DNA of 64,000 bases from UBA5314 sp964635975. GTDB taxonomy: Bacteria; Bacillota; Syntrophomonadia; Syntrophomonadales; Syntrophomonadaceae. Shown piece after piece: positions 17,797-27,549 of the stretch. The DNA is taken from NCBI GenBank assembly GCA_964635975.1, contig CAZWPO010000005.1, forward strand, positions 62,001 through 126,000, in the 5' to 3' direction. The position numbers and the translations under genes are program-made. Under the pieces are notes generated by a model. It did not search any database. It was given only the letters and a program-made list of their open reading frames with translations, and was not told the origin of the DNA. Position 1 is the first letter of the stretch, and the number at the start of each line of letters is the position of its first letter.

Positions 17797-17937
17797 TTGC
17801 CAACTAAAGAAAAGAAGAATAAAAACCAGAAAGTTGTAAAAAATACCAAGGACAATTCATGCCCTCAAAAGGAAGGGGACAATTGCAAAGCACCCGGAGT
17901 TTATGGCGATTCAGATCCTATAGGCGGCGGAGGCTGA
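17797..17937 (+). CDS. 46-residue small protein with Lys/Asn-rich start, two cysteines and Gly4 C-terminus
   Basis: A TTG start lies 7 bp after AAAGGAGG, one of the best ribosome sites in the window. The frame runs 46 codons to TGA, and a T-tailed hairpin follows within 30 bp. The product is basic and polar at the N-terminus (PTKEKKNKNQKVV), has a CPQKEGDNC pair (Cys at ~22 and ~29) and ends DPIGGGG. It has no signal peptide or membrane segment. The tail of glycines and the cysteine pair recall peptides that are modified or attached through their C-terminus, but no maturation enzyme is adjacent. The preceding gene has its own terminator, so this has its own promoter. Function unknown. Confidence 0.65.
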   Translation: MPTKEKKNKNQKVVKNTKDNSCPQKEGDNCKAPGVYGDSDPIGGGG

Positions 17938-17962
17938 TAGACAAAGGTTTATATAATTTTTC

Positions 17963-17990
17963 AGGGCCTGCTAGTCTGGCCCTTTATTTT
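17963..17990 (+). terminator. rho-independent terminator of the small gene
   Basis: AGGGCC, a 9-nt loop, then GGCCCT followed by TTATTTT. It also lies just past the stop of the convergent c-di-GMP gene and could serve both strands. Confidence 0.75.
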
Positions 17991-17991
17991 G

Positions 17992-19755
17992 TTAACCAAG
18001 CACAGGACTCAACTGATCATTTAAAAGCGTCTCCAAATCACGCGCCGGCATGGGTCTGTAGTAATAGAACCCCTGGACTTCATTGCACATGCGCTGGGTA
18101 AGAAAATTGAGCTGATTTTCTGTTTCCACTCCTTCTGCGATAAGGCGCAAACCCATGCCCCTGGCCAGAACGATGATTGTCTTGGCTATTGCTTCATCCT
18201 TTCCGTTCAGGTCTATGCCATGTATGAAAGGCATGGCCATCTTGATCCTGTCGACCGGAAGTTGTTTTAAATAACTCAAAGATGAATATTCCATGCCGAA
18301 ATCGTCAATGGCGATGCTTATACCTTTTTTCTTCATCGCGTCTAAAATCTCAATAACATAATTGGCATCACCGATAGCAATGCTTTCTGTTATTTCAATT
18401 TCCAGGTACTGGGGAGCCAGGCCGGTTTCCTTCAAGATCTCTTCAATCTGATCAACTATGTTGGGATTTTGGAACTGCCGTACAGAGAGGTTTACGGCTA
18501 CCGGAACTTTAAGCAGGCCGGCATCCTGCCAGGCCTTATTCTGCCGGCAGGCAGTCCGTATCACCCATTCCCCTATTGGATGTATAAGCCCGGTTTGTTC
18601 CGCTATGGGAATAAATTGCCCGGGAGAAACCAGGCCTAGCTCAGGATGATTCCACCTGATCAAGGCTTCGAATCCGATTATTTTATTCAAAGTCGTGTTT
18701 ATCTGAGGCTGGTAGAAGAGCTCCAGTTCGTTTCGGTCCAGGGCCCGGTACAAGTTATTGCTTAGCTTTACGGTTTCAGTAATCTTATTCTTTATGAGTG
18801 GGCTGCAGAGAGCCCACTGGTTGCGTCCTTTTTCTTTGGCTTTGTACATGGCCAGATCAGCATTTTTTATAAGCGATTCAGCAGTGTCTCCATCCGTGGG
18901 ACACAGCGCCACACCGATACTGGTTGTAATATAGAGCTCCTGATCCCCAACTGTGAAAGGCTTTTTAAAACTGCCCAGAATTTTATTTGCTATGGTGTTT
19001 AAAGAGTCGATATCTTGAATATTCTCAATCAATATAACGAACTCATCTCCGCCGATTCTGGCAATGATGTCGCTTTCCCGCAGCGATTCGGCGATCCGTT
19101 TGGACACTTCGACCAGTAAACTATCTCCCATGGAATGCCCGAGGGTATCGTTTATCATTTTAAAACCATCCAGATCCAGAAACATCACCACAAGTATTTT
19201 TTCAAGGCGTTTCGACAGAGATATAGCGCGGGTTAGATGTGTGGAGAACATGACCCGGTTGGGAAGACCGGTTAGATGGTCGTAATAAGCGAGTTTCTCA
19301 ACATCTTCCTGCATTTTTTCGCGTTTAGCCATTTCTCTTTGCAGTGTCTGATTGGCTTCACTCAACAGCAGCTGAGTTTTCTTTCGTTCTGAGTTATCGA
19401 TTATACTTTCTACAAAATATTCTTTGCCCTGTATTTTCAGGGGGATAACCGTTTTGATTATGGGCATGATTTCGCCACTGGCCAGAAGCATTTGCCGTTC
19501 AGAATTGTCAACGCTATTGCCCAGGTCAGAAATGGGGCATTTACCGATATCTGCAGGACATAATAATTTGTGACACACTTTGCCGGCAACTTCTTCAGCT
19601 GAAAAACCGCTTAAGCTGAGCAGTTTTGAATTGGCATATACTATTTCATGGGTGGAAGCGTCTATGATGACTACTCCAAATCCCAGTTTTTCCAATACTG
19701 TCGGAGCGGACAAACTAAGATCATGGGATTCGTTATTTAGCAGCGATTCATTCAA
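17992..19755 (-). CDS. PAS–GGDEF–EAL protein (c-di-GMP synthesis and breakdown)
   Basis: A protein of about 587 residues. An N-terminal PAS sensor (FGVVIIDASTHEIVYAN) precedes a GGDEF domain (ARIGGDEFVILIE) with an intact inhibitory site RESD five residues ahead, then an EAL domain with FEALIRWNHPE, the Asn in VNLSVRQF, EITES, IDDFGMEYSS, the Lys in RIKMAM, AEGVETE and the Gln of VQGFYYY. All metal and catalytic residues appear present, so both activities are possible. The start is set at TTG because GGAGGGA lies six bases before it; an ATG 18 codons upstream has no ribosome site. The PAS cysteines around CHKLLCPADIGKCPI resemble a conserved Cys-rich PAS insert. No membrane segment, so cytoplasmic. 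Confidence 0.9.
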   Translation of the reverse strand: MNESLLNNESHDLSLSAPTVLEKLGFGVVIIDASTHEIVYANSKLLSLSGFSAEEVAGKVCHKLLCPADIGKCPISDLGNSVDNSERQMLLASGEIMPIIKTVIPLKIQGKEYFVESIIDNSERKKTQLLLSEANQTLQREMAKREKMQEDVEKLAYYDHLTGLPNRVMFSTHLTRAISLSKRLEKILVVMFLDLDGFKMINDTLGHSMGDSLLVEVSKRIAESLRESDIIARIGGDEFVILIENIQDIDSLNTIANKILGSFKKPFTVGDQELYITTSIGVALCPTDGDTAESLIKNADLAMYKAKEKGRNQWALCSPLIKNKITETVKLSNNLYRALDRNELELFYQPQINTTLNKIIGFEALIRWNHPELGLVSPGQFIPIAEQTGLIHPIGEWVIRTACRQNKAWQDAGLLKVPVAVNLSVRQFQNPNIVDQIEEILKETGLAPQYLEIEITESIAIGDANYVIEILDAMKKKGISIAIDDFGMEYSSLSYLKQLPVDRIKMAMPFIHGIDLNGKDEAIAKTIIVLARGMGLRLIAEGVETENQLNFLTQRMCNEVQGFYYYRPMPARDLETLLNDQLSPVLG

Positions 19756-19863
19756 TGCGATCCCTCCGCGACTTGTTTCTATGAATATCGGATTTTTACG
19801 ATTCAGCATTTAGCAGCAAAATTTGTCGAAGTTTTAAAGCATGAAACAATGAGCTCTACAGGC

Positions 19864-19890
19864 AAATGAAAAGGGACCCTTAAGGGTCCC
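19864..19890 (-). terminator. rho-independent terminator for the coiled-coil protein gene
   Basis: GGGACCCTTAAGGGTCCC is a perfect 18-bp palindrome. Read on the minus strand, it is followed by TTTTCATTT. It lies about 60 bp after the stop of the gene to its right. Confidence 0.8.
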
Positions 19891-19949
19891 GGTCGTTGAC
19901 TAATATAATCGTATTAAATACGGATATGGATTATGCTGCCAGATTCTCA

Positions 19950-20576
19950 TTATATCTCGGGGTGGTTTTCCAGAAATTTTTCCGCCCAAACATCACAGGA
20001 CTTTGGCACAGCAGGTTGGTTCCAAATTCGGCGCATCGATTCCAGGAAGCGTTTGGCCCGCGCCTCTTCTATGTTCAGCCTAGTAGATATTGCTTCGACA
20101 GTATTGACTGAAAGGGCAGGGGTTTTTTCGAGACCGTTGTCAAGCTCATCTACATGTATATCCGATGTCGCATTGTTGCTGCCCAGCTCGGTTTCCGCTT
20201 CGAAGGAGGTCTGGCTGCCTTCTGCCTCCGGGCCATTTTCGCTGTTATCGATCTGGTGACCGGGGATGGTGTCCTGATCTGAGTGAGCTGCGGAACTGGT
20301 GCTGCCGTTTATCGTCAGTTCTCTCTGGATTTTATTGACATCGATCTGGGCGGTCAGGTAATCAAGTTCCTGGCCAAGTTGAAGAAGCTGAAACTGAATC
20401 TCCTTGAGCTTTTCTCGCACCGAGGTATGGAACTGCTGTAATAATTCGGCCCATTCACTGGCAGCCTTAAAAGCGCCTCCGTACTCTTCCGATATCGGGC
20501 TATTTTCCCGGGATCCCAGGCTCAATTCCGGTTGAAACAAGATTTCCAACTGATTGAGCTCCTTTTCATTTAACAT
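19950..20576 (-). CDS. hypothetical cytoplasmic protein with central coiled coil
   Basis: A 208-residue acidic protein of no family I recognise. Residues ~30-85 form a likely coiled coil (FHTSVREKLKEIQFQLLQLG). Then comes a Ser/Glu/Asn-rich, probably disordered linker of ~60 residues, and a C-terminal helical segment (TRLNIEEARAKRFLESMRRIWNQP). There is no signal peptide once the start is put at the ATG preceded by GGGGGAA; the longer frame upstream lacks a ribosome site. It stands alone between a c-di-GMP gene and a divergent sensor gene. No function is proposed. Confidence 0.65.
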   Translation of the reverse strand: MLNEKELNQLEILFQPELSLGSRENSPISEEYGGAFKAASEWAELLQQFHTSVREKLKEIQFQLLQLGQELDYLTAQIDVNKIQRELTINGSTSSAAHSDQDTIPGHQIDNSENGPEAEGSQTSFEAETELGSNNATSDIHVDELDNGLEKTPALSVNTVEAISTRLNIEEARAKRFLESMRRIWNQPAVPKSCDVWAEKFLENHPEI

Positions 20577-20961
20577 GACAATTCCCCCGCTTTTCGGTAT
20601 TTGCAGGCATAATAAATGGAAGCCCGCCTTTCTTATTATACCAGAAATTACCAAATAATTAAGATAGAAAGTATCTTCTTTTTATATAACATTTCTTTGA
20701 AATATAATTACTTTTTACCCGATAGAATCGAATTTAAGGAGATAAGACGCTCAGATGATTATATTTCAGTACTTTGGCGACAAGGAATAATCTGTAAATA
20801 AAAAGGCTGGATAATATGCTGAAAAATGTCGATATATAATATGCTGGCCTGGTATTATAACAAAAAACAGCAGTAAAATTATACCAAATAGCAGGTATAC
20901 AGCGATCAAACAAAGAAAATATGTATATACATGACGAATTTCCAAGTAAAGGTTGTGTAAT
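20577..20961. other. AT-rich divergent promoter region
   Basis: About 385 AT-rich bases between the coiled-coil gene (minus) and the multi-PAS gene (plus). No gene or recognisable leader RNA was seen. Confidence 0.4.
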
Positions 20962-23900
20962 ATGGGTGAGAATCGCTTTGCCAGTGAAGATAAAGCCAAT
21001 AAAAGTATCCAGAAAGTGATTGACGAACAATTTCAAACATTTGTTGAAAACATTATCATCTCTGTCCTGGTTATCCAAAACGGAAAGTTTGTCTATGTGA
21101 ACCCAACTTTTGAACATCTCAGTGGCTACAGTGCAGATGAGCTCTATGCCATGAAATCCAGCCTCGACATCGTCAGTTCTCGGTTCCGGAAGCGAATCAG
21201 AGATATCCGATCTTACATGCGGAAAAAACGCTCCAAATACCCTGATCAAGAAATCCAAATTATAAATCGATGCGGAGAACTAATCTGGATCGATTATCAC
21301 GAGGCGGTAATAGATTATCAAGGGAGGCCAGCTATTCTGGCATCGGCCATCGATGTTAGTGAATGCAGGCAGAGGACGGAAGAACGCAACTATTCCGAAG
21401 AAAAGTATCGCAGCCTGGTTGAGAATATTCATGATATTATCTATACCTTGAACAAAGAGGGAATCTTCACCTTCGTGTCCAATTCCTGGACTGCGCTCCT
21501 AGGGCATCAAGTGGACGATGTGGTCGGCAAACCGCACCATATCTTTCTGCATCCCGATCATATACAAAGCAGTGAAGACTTCATCAAGGAAACAATCCAA
21601 AGCGGGCAGAAACAATCCAGCATTGAATTCCAGGTGCGCCATGCCAATGGTTCCTGGCGCTGGCATACAGCTAAGGCTACCGTCCTCAGGGATGCAAACG
21701 GAGAGATCACCGGTATTCAAGGTATTGCCAGAGATGTTACCGAGCGCAAGCAGTTCGAGGATGCATTGAGGCAGAGCGAAGAGAAATATCGCGGCATTTT
21801 TGAAAACATATCGGAAGGGATCTATCAGACCACTCCCGAAGGCCGATTCATTAGCGTAAATCCTGCCATGGTTAAAATGTTCGGCTATACATCAGGCGCC
21901 GAAATGATTGATTCAGTAAAAGATATCAAGGGCCAGCTTTATGTTGATCCCGGGGACCGGGAAAGACAGTTCGAAGTCTTTAAAAATCAGGACCTTTTCG
22001 AATACGAAGCCGAAATGTACCGAAAAGACGGCCAAAAACTATGGATGTCCCTAAAGACAAGGGTGATCCGGAAACAGGATGGCGATGTATCATACGTGGA
22101 AGGGATCTGCCGGGATATCACCGCTCAGAAGATGGCTGAAATAGAGATCAGGGAATCTCACCACTTTTTGGAAAGAGTCATCGAATCTCTTCCGGACGCG
22201 ACTATGGTTATTGATTGGCAGGGAAGAGTAGTCTTCTGGAATAAAGCCATAGAAGAGATGACCGGGGTGTCCAAACAGGATATGATCGGCCGGGGAGACT
22301 TTGAATATGCCATACCTTTCTACGGAAAGCCCTGTCCCATATTGGTTGATGTGGCTTTGAACCCTGATGATGTCTATGATCAGATGCAGGAAAAATATAA
22401 GATCATCAATATAGATGGCGAAACTCTGTCTAGTGAGATATACCTGCCGACTACCAATAATGGCCGGGGGTCTTACCTGTGGGTGACTGCGTCGAGACTC
22501 CTGGATTCCGGGGGAAACGTGATTGGAGCTATCGAGTCGATCCGCGACATCAGTGAGCGTAAAGAGATGGATAAAGCCAGGGCCAAAGACTCGGCCATCC
22601 AAAGAATGACGCTGTTATCCATCGGTGATGCTGTGATCTCAACTGATAAGTATGGAAATATTACTCTGTTTAATAAGGCGGCAGAGGATCTGACCGGCTG
22701 GACACAGGAAGAGGCGCTGAAAAGACCTCTGGAAGATGTTTTTAATATATACAATGAGCTTACCGGGGCTAGATGCGACAATCCGGCACATGAAGTATTG
22801 AAGACCGGGGAGATCGTGCAGCTTTCCGACCAGACCGTACTGGTTGCGAAAGACGGCACGGAGAGGTCGATCGAAGACAGCGCGGCACCTATCAAGGATG
22901 AAAAGGGCAATATAAACGGTGTGGTATTGGTATTCAGGGACTTTACAGATAAAAAAGCCCGGCAGGATGAGATAGCCTACCTGAGCTATCATGACCATCT
23001 GACCGGCTTGTACAACCGCAGGTTTTTGGAGGAGGAGATAAGGCGGCTGGATACGGAAAGGAATCTTCCTATAACTCTGATTATGGGCGATATTAATGGC
23101 TTGAAGTTAACCAATGATGCTTTTGGCCACAGGGCAGGAGACCGGCTGTTAACGATTGTCAGCGATATCATGAGGAAAGAATGCCGGACAGATGATGTAA
23201 TCGCCCGGGTAGGCGGTGATGAATTCGTCTTTCTGCTTCCTAAAACTGAAGATCGTAAAGCACAGGCTATCGTTGAGCGGATCAATGCCCGGCTGGCCAG
23301 GACAAAAATCGACTCCATCATTCCCTCGGTTTCTTTTGGATGGGCTACGAAGCACGAAATCTCAGAATCGATAGAAAATGTCTCCAAACTGGCGGAAGAC
23401 CACATGTACAGGCTGAAACTCACGGCCAGCGCCGCTATGAAAAGCAGGACCATCCAGTCGATCATAAAGACTCTATATGAAAAGAATAAACAGGAGAAAA
23501 AGCATTCACAAAACGTCAGTAAAATATGCGCCTCAATCGGAAATGCTGTGGGAATGAGCCAGGATGCCATCAACGAGCTCCAAGAGGCTGCTTTGATGCA
23601 TGACGTGGGTAAAATAGCCATCAATGAGACCGTGCTAAAAAAAACCGGCAAATTTGACGAATCCGACTGGTGTGAGATGCAAAGGCATGCAGAAGCCAGT
23701 TACAGGATCATGAGTTCTGTGCATGAATTTGCCAAAATGGCCGGATATGTTATTGCCCATCATGAAAGATGGGATGGCCAGGGCTACCCCAAGGGATTAA
23801 AAGGGGAAGACATTCCTCTGCAGGCCCGGGTTATGGCAGTGGCAGATGCTTACGATGCCATGAGCAGCGATCGACCGTATAGAAAGGCGCTAAGCCGGCT

Positions 23901-24000
23901 GGATATCATAAGGGAGTATAAGAATAATGCTGGAACCCAGTTTGATCCGGACATAGCCAGGATTTTTGTGGAGAGAGTACTGGGCGAAAGGTGGGAATAG
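20962..24000 (+). CDS. multi-PAS sensor with GGDEF and HD-GYP domains
   Basis: A 1012-residue cytoplasmic sensor. Five PAS domains occupy about residues 20-650 (recognisable by repeats such as YRSLVENIHDIIYTLN, YRGIFENISEGIYQT and PAC ends like IARDVTERKQ). The GGDEF domain has ARVGGDEFVFLLP with an RTDD inhibitory site in register. The HD-GYP domain has HDVGKIAIN, HHERWDGQGYPKG and ADAYDAMSSDRPYRKAL. All HD-GYP metal residues are present, so c-di-GMP hydrolysis is expected; the cyclase may be active or regulatory. The start is taken at an ATG with AAAGG nine bases upstream rather than a TTG too close to it. It lies alone in its orientation. Ligands of the PAS domains are not visible. Confidence 0.93.
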   Translation: MGENRFASEDKANKSIQKVIDEQFQTFVENIIISVLVIQNGKFVYVNPTFEHLSGYSADELYAMKSSLDIVSSRFRKRIRDIRSYMRKKRSKYPDQEIQIINRCGELIWIDYHEAVIDYQGRPAILASAIDVSECRQRTEERNYSEEKYRSLVENIHDIIYTLNKEGIFTFVSNSWTALLGHQVDDVVGKPHHIFLHPDHIQSSEDFIKETIQSGQKQSSIEFQVRHANGSWRWHTAKATVLRDANGEITGIQGIARDVTERKQFEDALRQSEEKYRGIFENISEGIYQTTPEGRFISVNPAMVKMFGYTSGAEMIDSVKDIKGQLYVDPGDRERQFEVFKNQDLFEYEAEMYRKDGQKLWMSLKTRVIRKQDGDVSYVEGICRDITAQKMAEIEIRESHHFLERVIESLPDATMVIDWQGRVVFWNKAIEEMTGVSKQDMIGRGDFEYAIPFYGKPCPILVDVALNPDDVYDQMQEKYKIINIDGETLSSEIYLPTTNNGRGSYLWVTASRLLDSGGNVIGAIESIRDISERKEMDKARAKDSAIQRMTLLSIGDAVISTDKYGNITLFNKAAEDLTGWTQEEALKRPLEDVFNIYNELTGARCDNPAHEVLKTGEIVQLSDQTVLVAKDGTERSIEDSAAPIKDEKGNINGVVLVFRDFTDKKARQDEIAYLSYHDHLTGLYNRRFLEEEIRRLDTERNLPITLIMGDINGLKLTNDAFGHRAGDRLLTIVSDIMRKECRTDDVIARVGGDEFVFLLPKTEDRKAQAIVERINARLARTKIDSIIPSVSFGWATKHEISESIENVSKLAEDHMYRLKLTASAAMKSRTIQSIIKTLYEKNKQEKKHSQNVSKICASIGNAVGMSQDAINELQEAALMHDVGKIAINETVLKKTGKFDESDWCEMQRHAEASYRIMSSVHEFAKMAGYVIAHHERWDGQGYPKGLKGEDIPLQARVMAVADAYDAMSSDRPYRKALSRLDIIREYKNNAGTQFDPDIARIFVERVLGERWE

Positions 24001-24054
24001 AAAAGAACAGGGAAAACCGCGTTAGCAGCTTTCCCTATTCATAAAACGCAGTCC

Positions 24055-25923
24055 CTAACGGATTCGCCCTCCCGGTCCCCCGGGTATATTTCTATCAGAC
24101 TGTCCGTAGCTACTTACTGTTCCGGAGATTTGCACGCTTGCAATCTGGTTCCCGGGAGTATAGGTCCCCCCGATGTATAGACCATCCTTTTCGCTTCCAT
24201 CTGAACTACCGTCTGAATATATGGAACAAGAAGATCCCTGCTCCAGTTCCGGTGAAGAGAATACCACAGTCGCAAAGGCTTTCGCAGGTGCGAAAGTAAG
24301 AAGGTTTTCTCCGCCCGGGCCCTGGATGCTGATAAGCGTTCCTGCGGCCTGGCTTCCCAGGTTCAGCTTCAGGCTGGCCTGTGAGGAGGAGGAACTGGGA
24401 GCCTCGGCCATCCCGGCGCTTCCTGCTGCCACCAGAAATCCGCCATTGATATTGAAGCTGCCGTTGTAATCCAGAGCTCCGTTGCCGTCGTTAACAGGCC
24501 CGTTTATGATAACTGTACCATCGTTCATAGTAAATTCACCATTCACGTCTATACCGTCCCCACCGGAATCAACGTAGATATAGCCTCCGTTGATGATCAA
24601 CTGGCTGCCGTCCGATGCTACAAAACTATTCTGACCGGGTCTCCCGTTTATCGATGAACCGTCATTTCCGCCCGAGGTATTGATGCCGTCATCGCCGGCT
24701 ACAGCATGGACACTGCCCCCGTTGATGGAAATAGATGCACTCTCCAGGGCTTCATAGCTCTTGTTAATGGTAATTTCCCCGGCATTGAACACCAGTGAAG
24801 TGTCGGCATGGACGCCATCGTCACCCGAGCTAATGGTCAATGTACCGCCTCCGATAATGATGCTTCCATTGGAGTGGATCGCGTCATCAGCAGTATCTAG
24901 AATCAAACTGCCATTTTCAATGGTGATATTCTGAAGGGCTTTTATGCCCTTCAAGCTCTCGCTTTCAGTGGCGCTGGTGCTGCTATTATTTTTATCCATC
25001 CCCGGGAAAGCGCCATTTCTCTGGCTGGTGCCGTTAACGCTTCCCCCTCCGGAAGATATAATTATTTCTCCCCCCTTGATGAGTACGCTGCTCTCGGCCT
25101 GGATGCCGTCCTTCAGGGCAGTGATTTTTAACGCTCCGCCTTCGATATAGACAAAACCCTTGGAGAGGTCTTCATCATTGCTGGACTGCAAACCGTCGCT
25201 CCCCGCATTCAGCGTGATACTCCCGTTCTTGACGGCGATAAAGTCTTTCCCTTTAAGACCGTCACCGGAGCTGTCGATGATAATGTTTCCGCTGGCGATC
25301 TTAAGCTCGTCTTTGCTGACTATGCCATGTTGATAGTTGGCGTCGATTGTCAGGGAACCGCCTCCATTTATGCTCAGGTCATCTTTACTGAAAACTGCAG
25401 CATTGGGTTCATCTGATGCGGAATCTTCAAGGATGTAAACACTGCCGTCGATGATGGTGTTTTGGGTCCCTTCGGCCAGAGTAAGAACGGTCTTTTCTGC
25501 ATTTTTAATAAAGATAGGCGCGTTGTCATGGCATGATATACTGGTCCCATTCAGAATCAGCCTGACGATTTGTTTATCTTCGCTGTCAACAATTATCTGC
25601 CCGTCGTCCAGGGTACCAGAGATAACATAAGTGCCTGCCGACTGTATAGTTACGTTAGATCCCTGCACCCAAGCTCCCTGACCGGTGCATTTAATAGTGC
25701 TGCCGGCAAAAGTAATATTACAGGCCTGGGCTGCATCCCAATTGCTGTTTGTATCATCATTATCGAAATCAACCGCGATGGATGTCTGCGTTGTTGAAGA
25801 TACAGTGGATACGCTTTCGGCCTGGCTGCTGGAGCAGCCTGTCAGGGTCGCGGCGCTCAAGCCTGCTATCAAGGCCAGGCTTATTATTCTGCTTCTCAAG
25901 CTGTTGCTTATCATATTAATCAT
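24055..25923 (-). CDS. surface lipoprotein with carbohydrate-binding (DUF4353-type) beta-helix
   Basis: A 622-residue lipoprotein. The signal peptide ends in the lipobox LTGC (Cys near residue 30). The body is a long series of ~20-residue beta-helix rungs rich in GG-x-L/I and DG motifs (for example SINGGGSLTIDANYQHGI, IIIGGGTLTISSGDDGVHAD, INGGYIYVDSGGDGIDVNG). This is the pattern of the carbohydrate-binding DUF4353 proteins that accompany CotH kinases and VTC-domain proteins. The C-terminal ~120 residues form a separate beta domain ending in GGPGGRIR. It is followed 3' to 5' by DUF4956 and VTC genes in the same operon order seen widely in Clostridia. Likely located on the outer face of the membrane; ligand unknown. 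Confidence 0.85.
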   Translation of the reverse strand: MINMISNSLRSRIISLALIAGLSAATLTGCSSSQAESVSTVSSTTQTSIAVDFDNDDTNSNWDAAQACNITFAGSTIKCTGQGAWVQGSNVTIQSAGTYVISGTLDDGQIIVDSEDKQIVRLILNGTSISCHDNAPIFIKNAEKTVLTLAEGTQNTIIDGSVYILEDSASDEPNAAVFSKDDLSINGGGSLTIDANYQHGIVSKDELKIASGNIIIDSSGDGLKGKDFIAVKNGSITLNAGSDGLQSSNDEDLSKGFVYIEGGALKITALKDGIQAESSVLIKGGEIIISSGGGSVNGTSQRNGAFPGMDKNNSSTSATESESLKGIKALQNITIENGSLILDTADDAIHSNGSIIIGGGTLTISSGDDGVHADTSLVFNAGEITINKSYEALESASISINGGSVHAVAGDDGINTSGGNDGSSINGRPGQNSFVASDGSQLIINGGYIYVDSGGDGIDVNGEFTMNDGTVIINGPVNDGNGALDYNGSFNINGGFLVAAGSAGMAEAPSSSSSQASLKLNLGSQAAGTLISIQGPGGENLLTFAPAKAFATVVFSSPELEQGSSCSIYSDGSSDGSEKDGLYIGGTYTPGNQIASVQISGTVSSYGQSDRNIPGGPGGRIR

Positions 25924-25942
25924 TTATTATGCACCCCTTATC

Positions 25943-26632
25943 TTAAATATAGATTTTGTCTTCAAAATCGCTGACTGTAAGCGATATATCCAGGTTGCCG
26001 TTGCGGCAGCGGAGTTCATCGAGGAATTCCTTCTGGGCGCAGTCCTTTTTTAATACGATCTGGTAGACTAACTTGAACAGAGATCCGAAGTCGCTGGTTT
26101 TAACCGTTTTTATCCGCCATGAATCGGTGTATCTGCTAAATATATCATCAAACAGGGCCTGGTAATTCAGGTTTTCGGGTATGGTGATCTTGAGCAGCAT
26201 CTCTGTGCTTTTGGATCTGGCATAGCTTATTTTGTGCAGGACCAGCATAACCGCGCTCAGAATCACTGCAAACAGAGCGGCATATTCTATGTGGCCCATA
26301 CCGCAGGCCAGGCCGACTGCCAGGGTAAAGAAAACATAGGCGATATCCTTGGGATCGCCGGGCGCGCTGCGGAACCGTATCAGGGAAAAAGCTCCGGCCA
26401 GGCTGAATGCGCGGGCGACATTGTCGCCAATCATCAGAATGATGATAGAGATGATAGCCGGTAGCATGATCAGCGTAGTTGTAAATGAAGGTGAGTAACC
26501 TTCTTCTTTATGAGTCGCTATGTAGGCGCGGCTGATCACCAGACCCAGTAGCAGGGCGCTGGCCAGTATCAACAGGGTTTTGCTGATGCTGAGAGTTTCG
26601 CTGACATTTGAATTCAAAAGGGCTTCTAACAA
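25943..26632 (-). CDS. DUF4956 membrane protein
   Basis: A 229-residue protein with four likely membrane helices in the first 130 residues (ISKTLLILASALLLGLVIS, TLIMLPAIISIIILMIG and others) and the signature FSLAGAFSLIRFRSAPGDPKDIAYVFF that identifies DUF4956. The C-terminal ~95 residues form a soluble alpha/beta domain. DUF4956 genes nearly always sit beside a VTC-type polyphosphate polymerase domain gene, as here. The pair is inferred to form a membrane complex with the VTC-like enzyme on the cytoplasmic face; the function is unproven. Spacing to the lipoprotein gene is about 20 bp and to the VTC gene about 30 bp. Confidence 0.88.
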   Translation of the reverse strand: MLEALLNSNVSETLSISKTLLILASALLLGLVISRAYIATHKEEGYSPSFTTTLIMLPAIISIIILMIGDNVARAFSLAGAFSLIRFRSAPGDPKDIAYVFFTLAVGLACGMGHIEYAALFAVILSAVMLVLHKISYARSKSTEMLLKITIPENLNYQALFDDIFSRYTDSWRIKTVKTSDFGSLFKLVYQIVLKKDCAQKEFLDELRCRNGNLDISLTVSDFEDKIYI

Positions 26633-26659
26633 TATGGTTGCCTCCTTTCCAGGGAATTT

Positions 26660-27400
26660 TTAACTGGCTTTTCTCAAAACATCATAACCGGAATTTCTGA
26701 GATTTTGATTGTATTCCTGGCCGTATTTTGAAAAGCTGGTGCTGTAGATCTTATGCTCCGACAGTAGATCCACCAGCCACATCGGGAGAGCCGCCGGAAC
26801 TTTCACCTCCATCAGGTATCTGCCGGGCAGGAGATCTTCGCCGAACAGGCCTTTTTCCAGGCAGAGCTCATTCCGGCGGGTAATGATGCTGTGATCCAGG
26901 GTGATGCGAAAATCGTTGTCATGGATGCCGATCAGAGCGCTGCGTTGGTAGGCTATATAAGCTGCCGCTCTTAGATCATGGCATTCCAGGAAATAAGCGA
27001 TCTCTTTCAGCACCTGGGTATTCATATAGCCAGCATCCCGTGGATAGATTCTCTTATCGAGAAATTGATAAGCTTCGCTCAAGCTCAAAACTGCCCGCCG
27101 CTTGCTGACTATACCTCCGATTTTTTTCTTCAGCTCCAAAAAGACTCTGCTGTTTATGGAAGCGGGTATACTGTAGCTGCGCAGGCGCAGTTTCTCTTTG
27201 TAATACGGCTTGGAAAGCGAACGGCTGATCAAGCTGGAATCATGGGTATCATAATAGATGTTGTAAATGCTGTATTCCCGACCGTCGCTGCAGTTTTCGT
27301 CATAACGCAGATGCTTCGAGAGCTCCGGCAGTACAGCGCTTTTCTGTGCTTCATCTAGAAGAAACTTCTTCTCATATCGTTTAAAAGTCGTTAAGGGCAT
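26660..27400 (-). CDS. VTC-domain (polyphosphate polymerase-like) protein
   Basis: A 246-residue protein with the triphosphate-tunnel fold of the VTC domain: RYEKKFLLD near the N-terminus, then YSIYNIYYDTHDSSLI, KEKLRLRSY, VFLELKKKIGGIVSKRR and a late acidic KY...LMEVKV strand. The basic residues lining the tunnel and the late acidic residue for metal are present. In yeast Vtc4 this fold makes polyphosphate; the bacterial DUF4956-linked form is not characterised to my knowledge. The start is at the second ATG, seven bases after AGGAG, because the first overlaps the ribosome site. It heads a three-gene operon divergent from a two-component system that may regulate it. Confidence 0.85.
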   Translation of the reverse strand: MPLTTFKRYEKKFLLDEAQKSAVLPELSKHLRYDENCSDGREYSIYNIYYDTHDSSLISRSLSKPYYKEKLRLRSYSIPASINSRVFLELKKKIGGIVSKRRAVLSLSEAYQFLDKRIYPRDAGYMNTQVLKEIAYFLECHDLRAAAYIAYQRSALIGIHDNDFRITLDHSIITRRNELCLEKGLFGEDLLPGRYLMEVKVPAALPMWLVDLLSEHKIYSTSFSKYGQEYNQNLRNSGYDVLRKAS

Positions 27401-27549
27401 GTTCATTCTCCTATCCAGGCGTATTTTATGTTTGTATGATACCGGGCGAAGCTTAAATTTCTCTGAAGTAAAAAATTCAGACTATTTTCAGATTCATCAT
27501 TTAGGCTAGTATTAATGGAAGGGCATATCCCTATTGGAGATGTTGATCT

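Noticed and set aside
22989..23651. 220-codon minus-strand frame within the multi-PAS gene
   Set aside because: Shadow of the GGDEF/HD-GYP coding sequence; Ser-rich composition reflects the opposite-strand codons.
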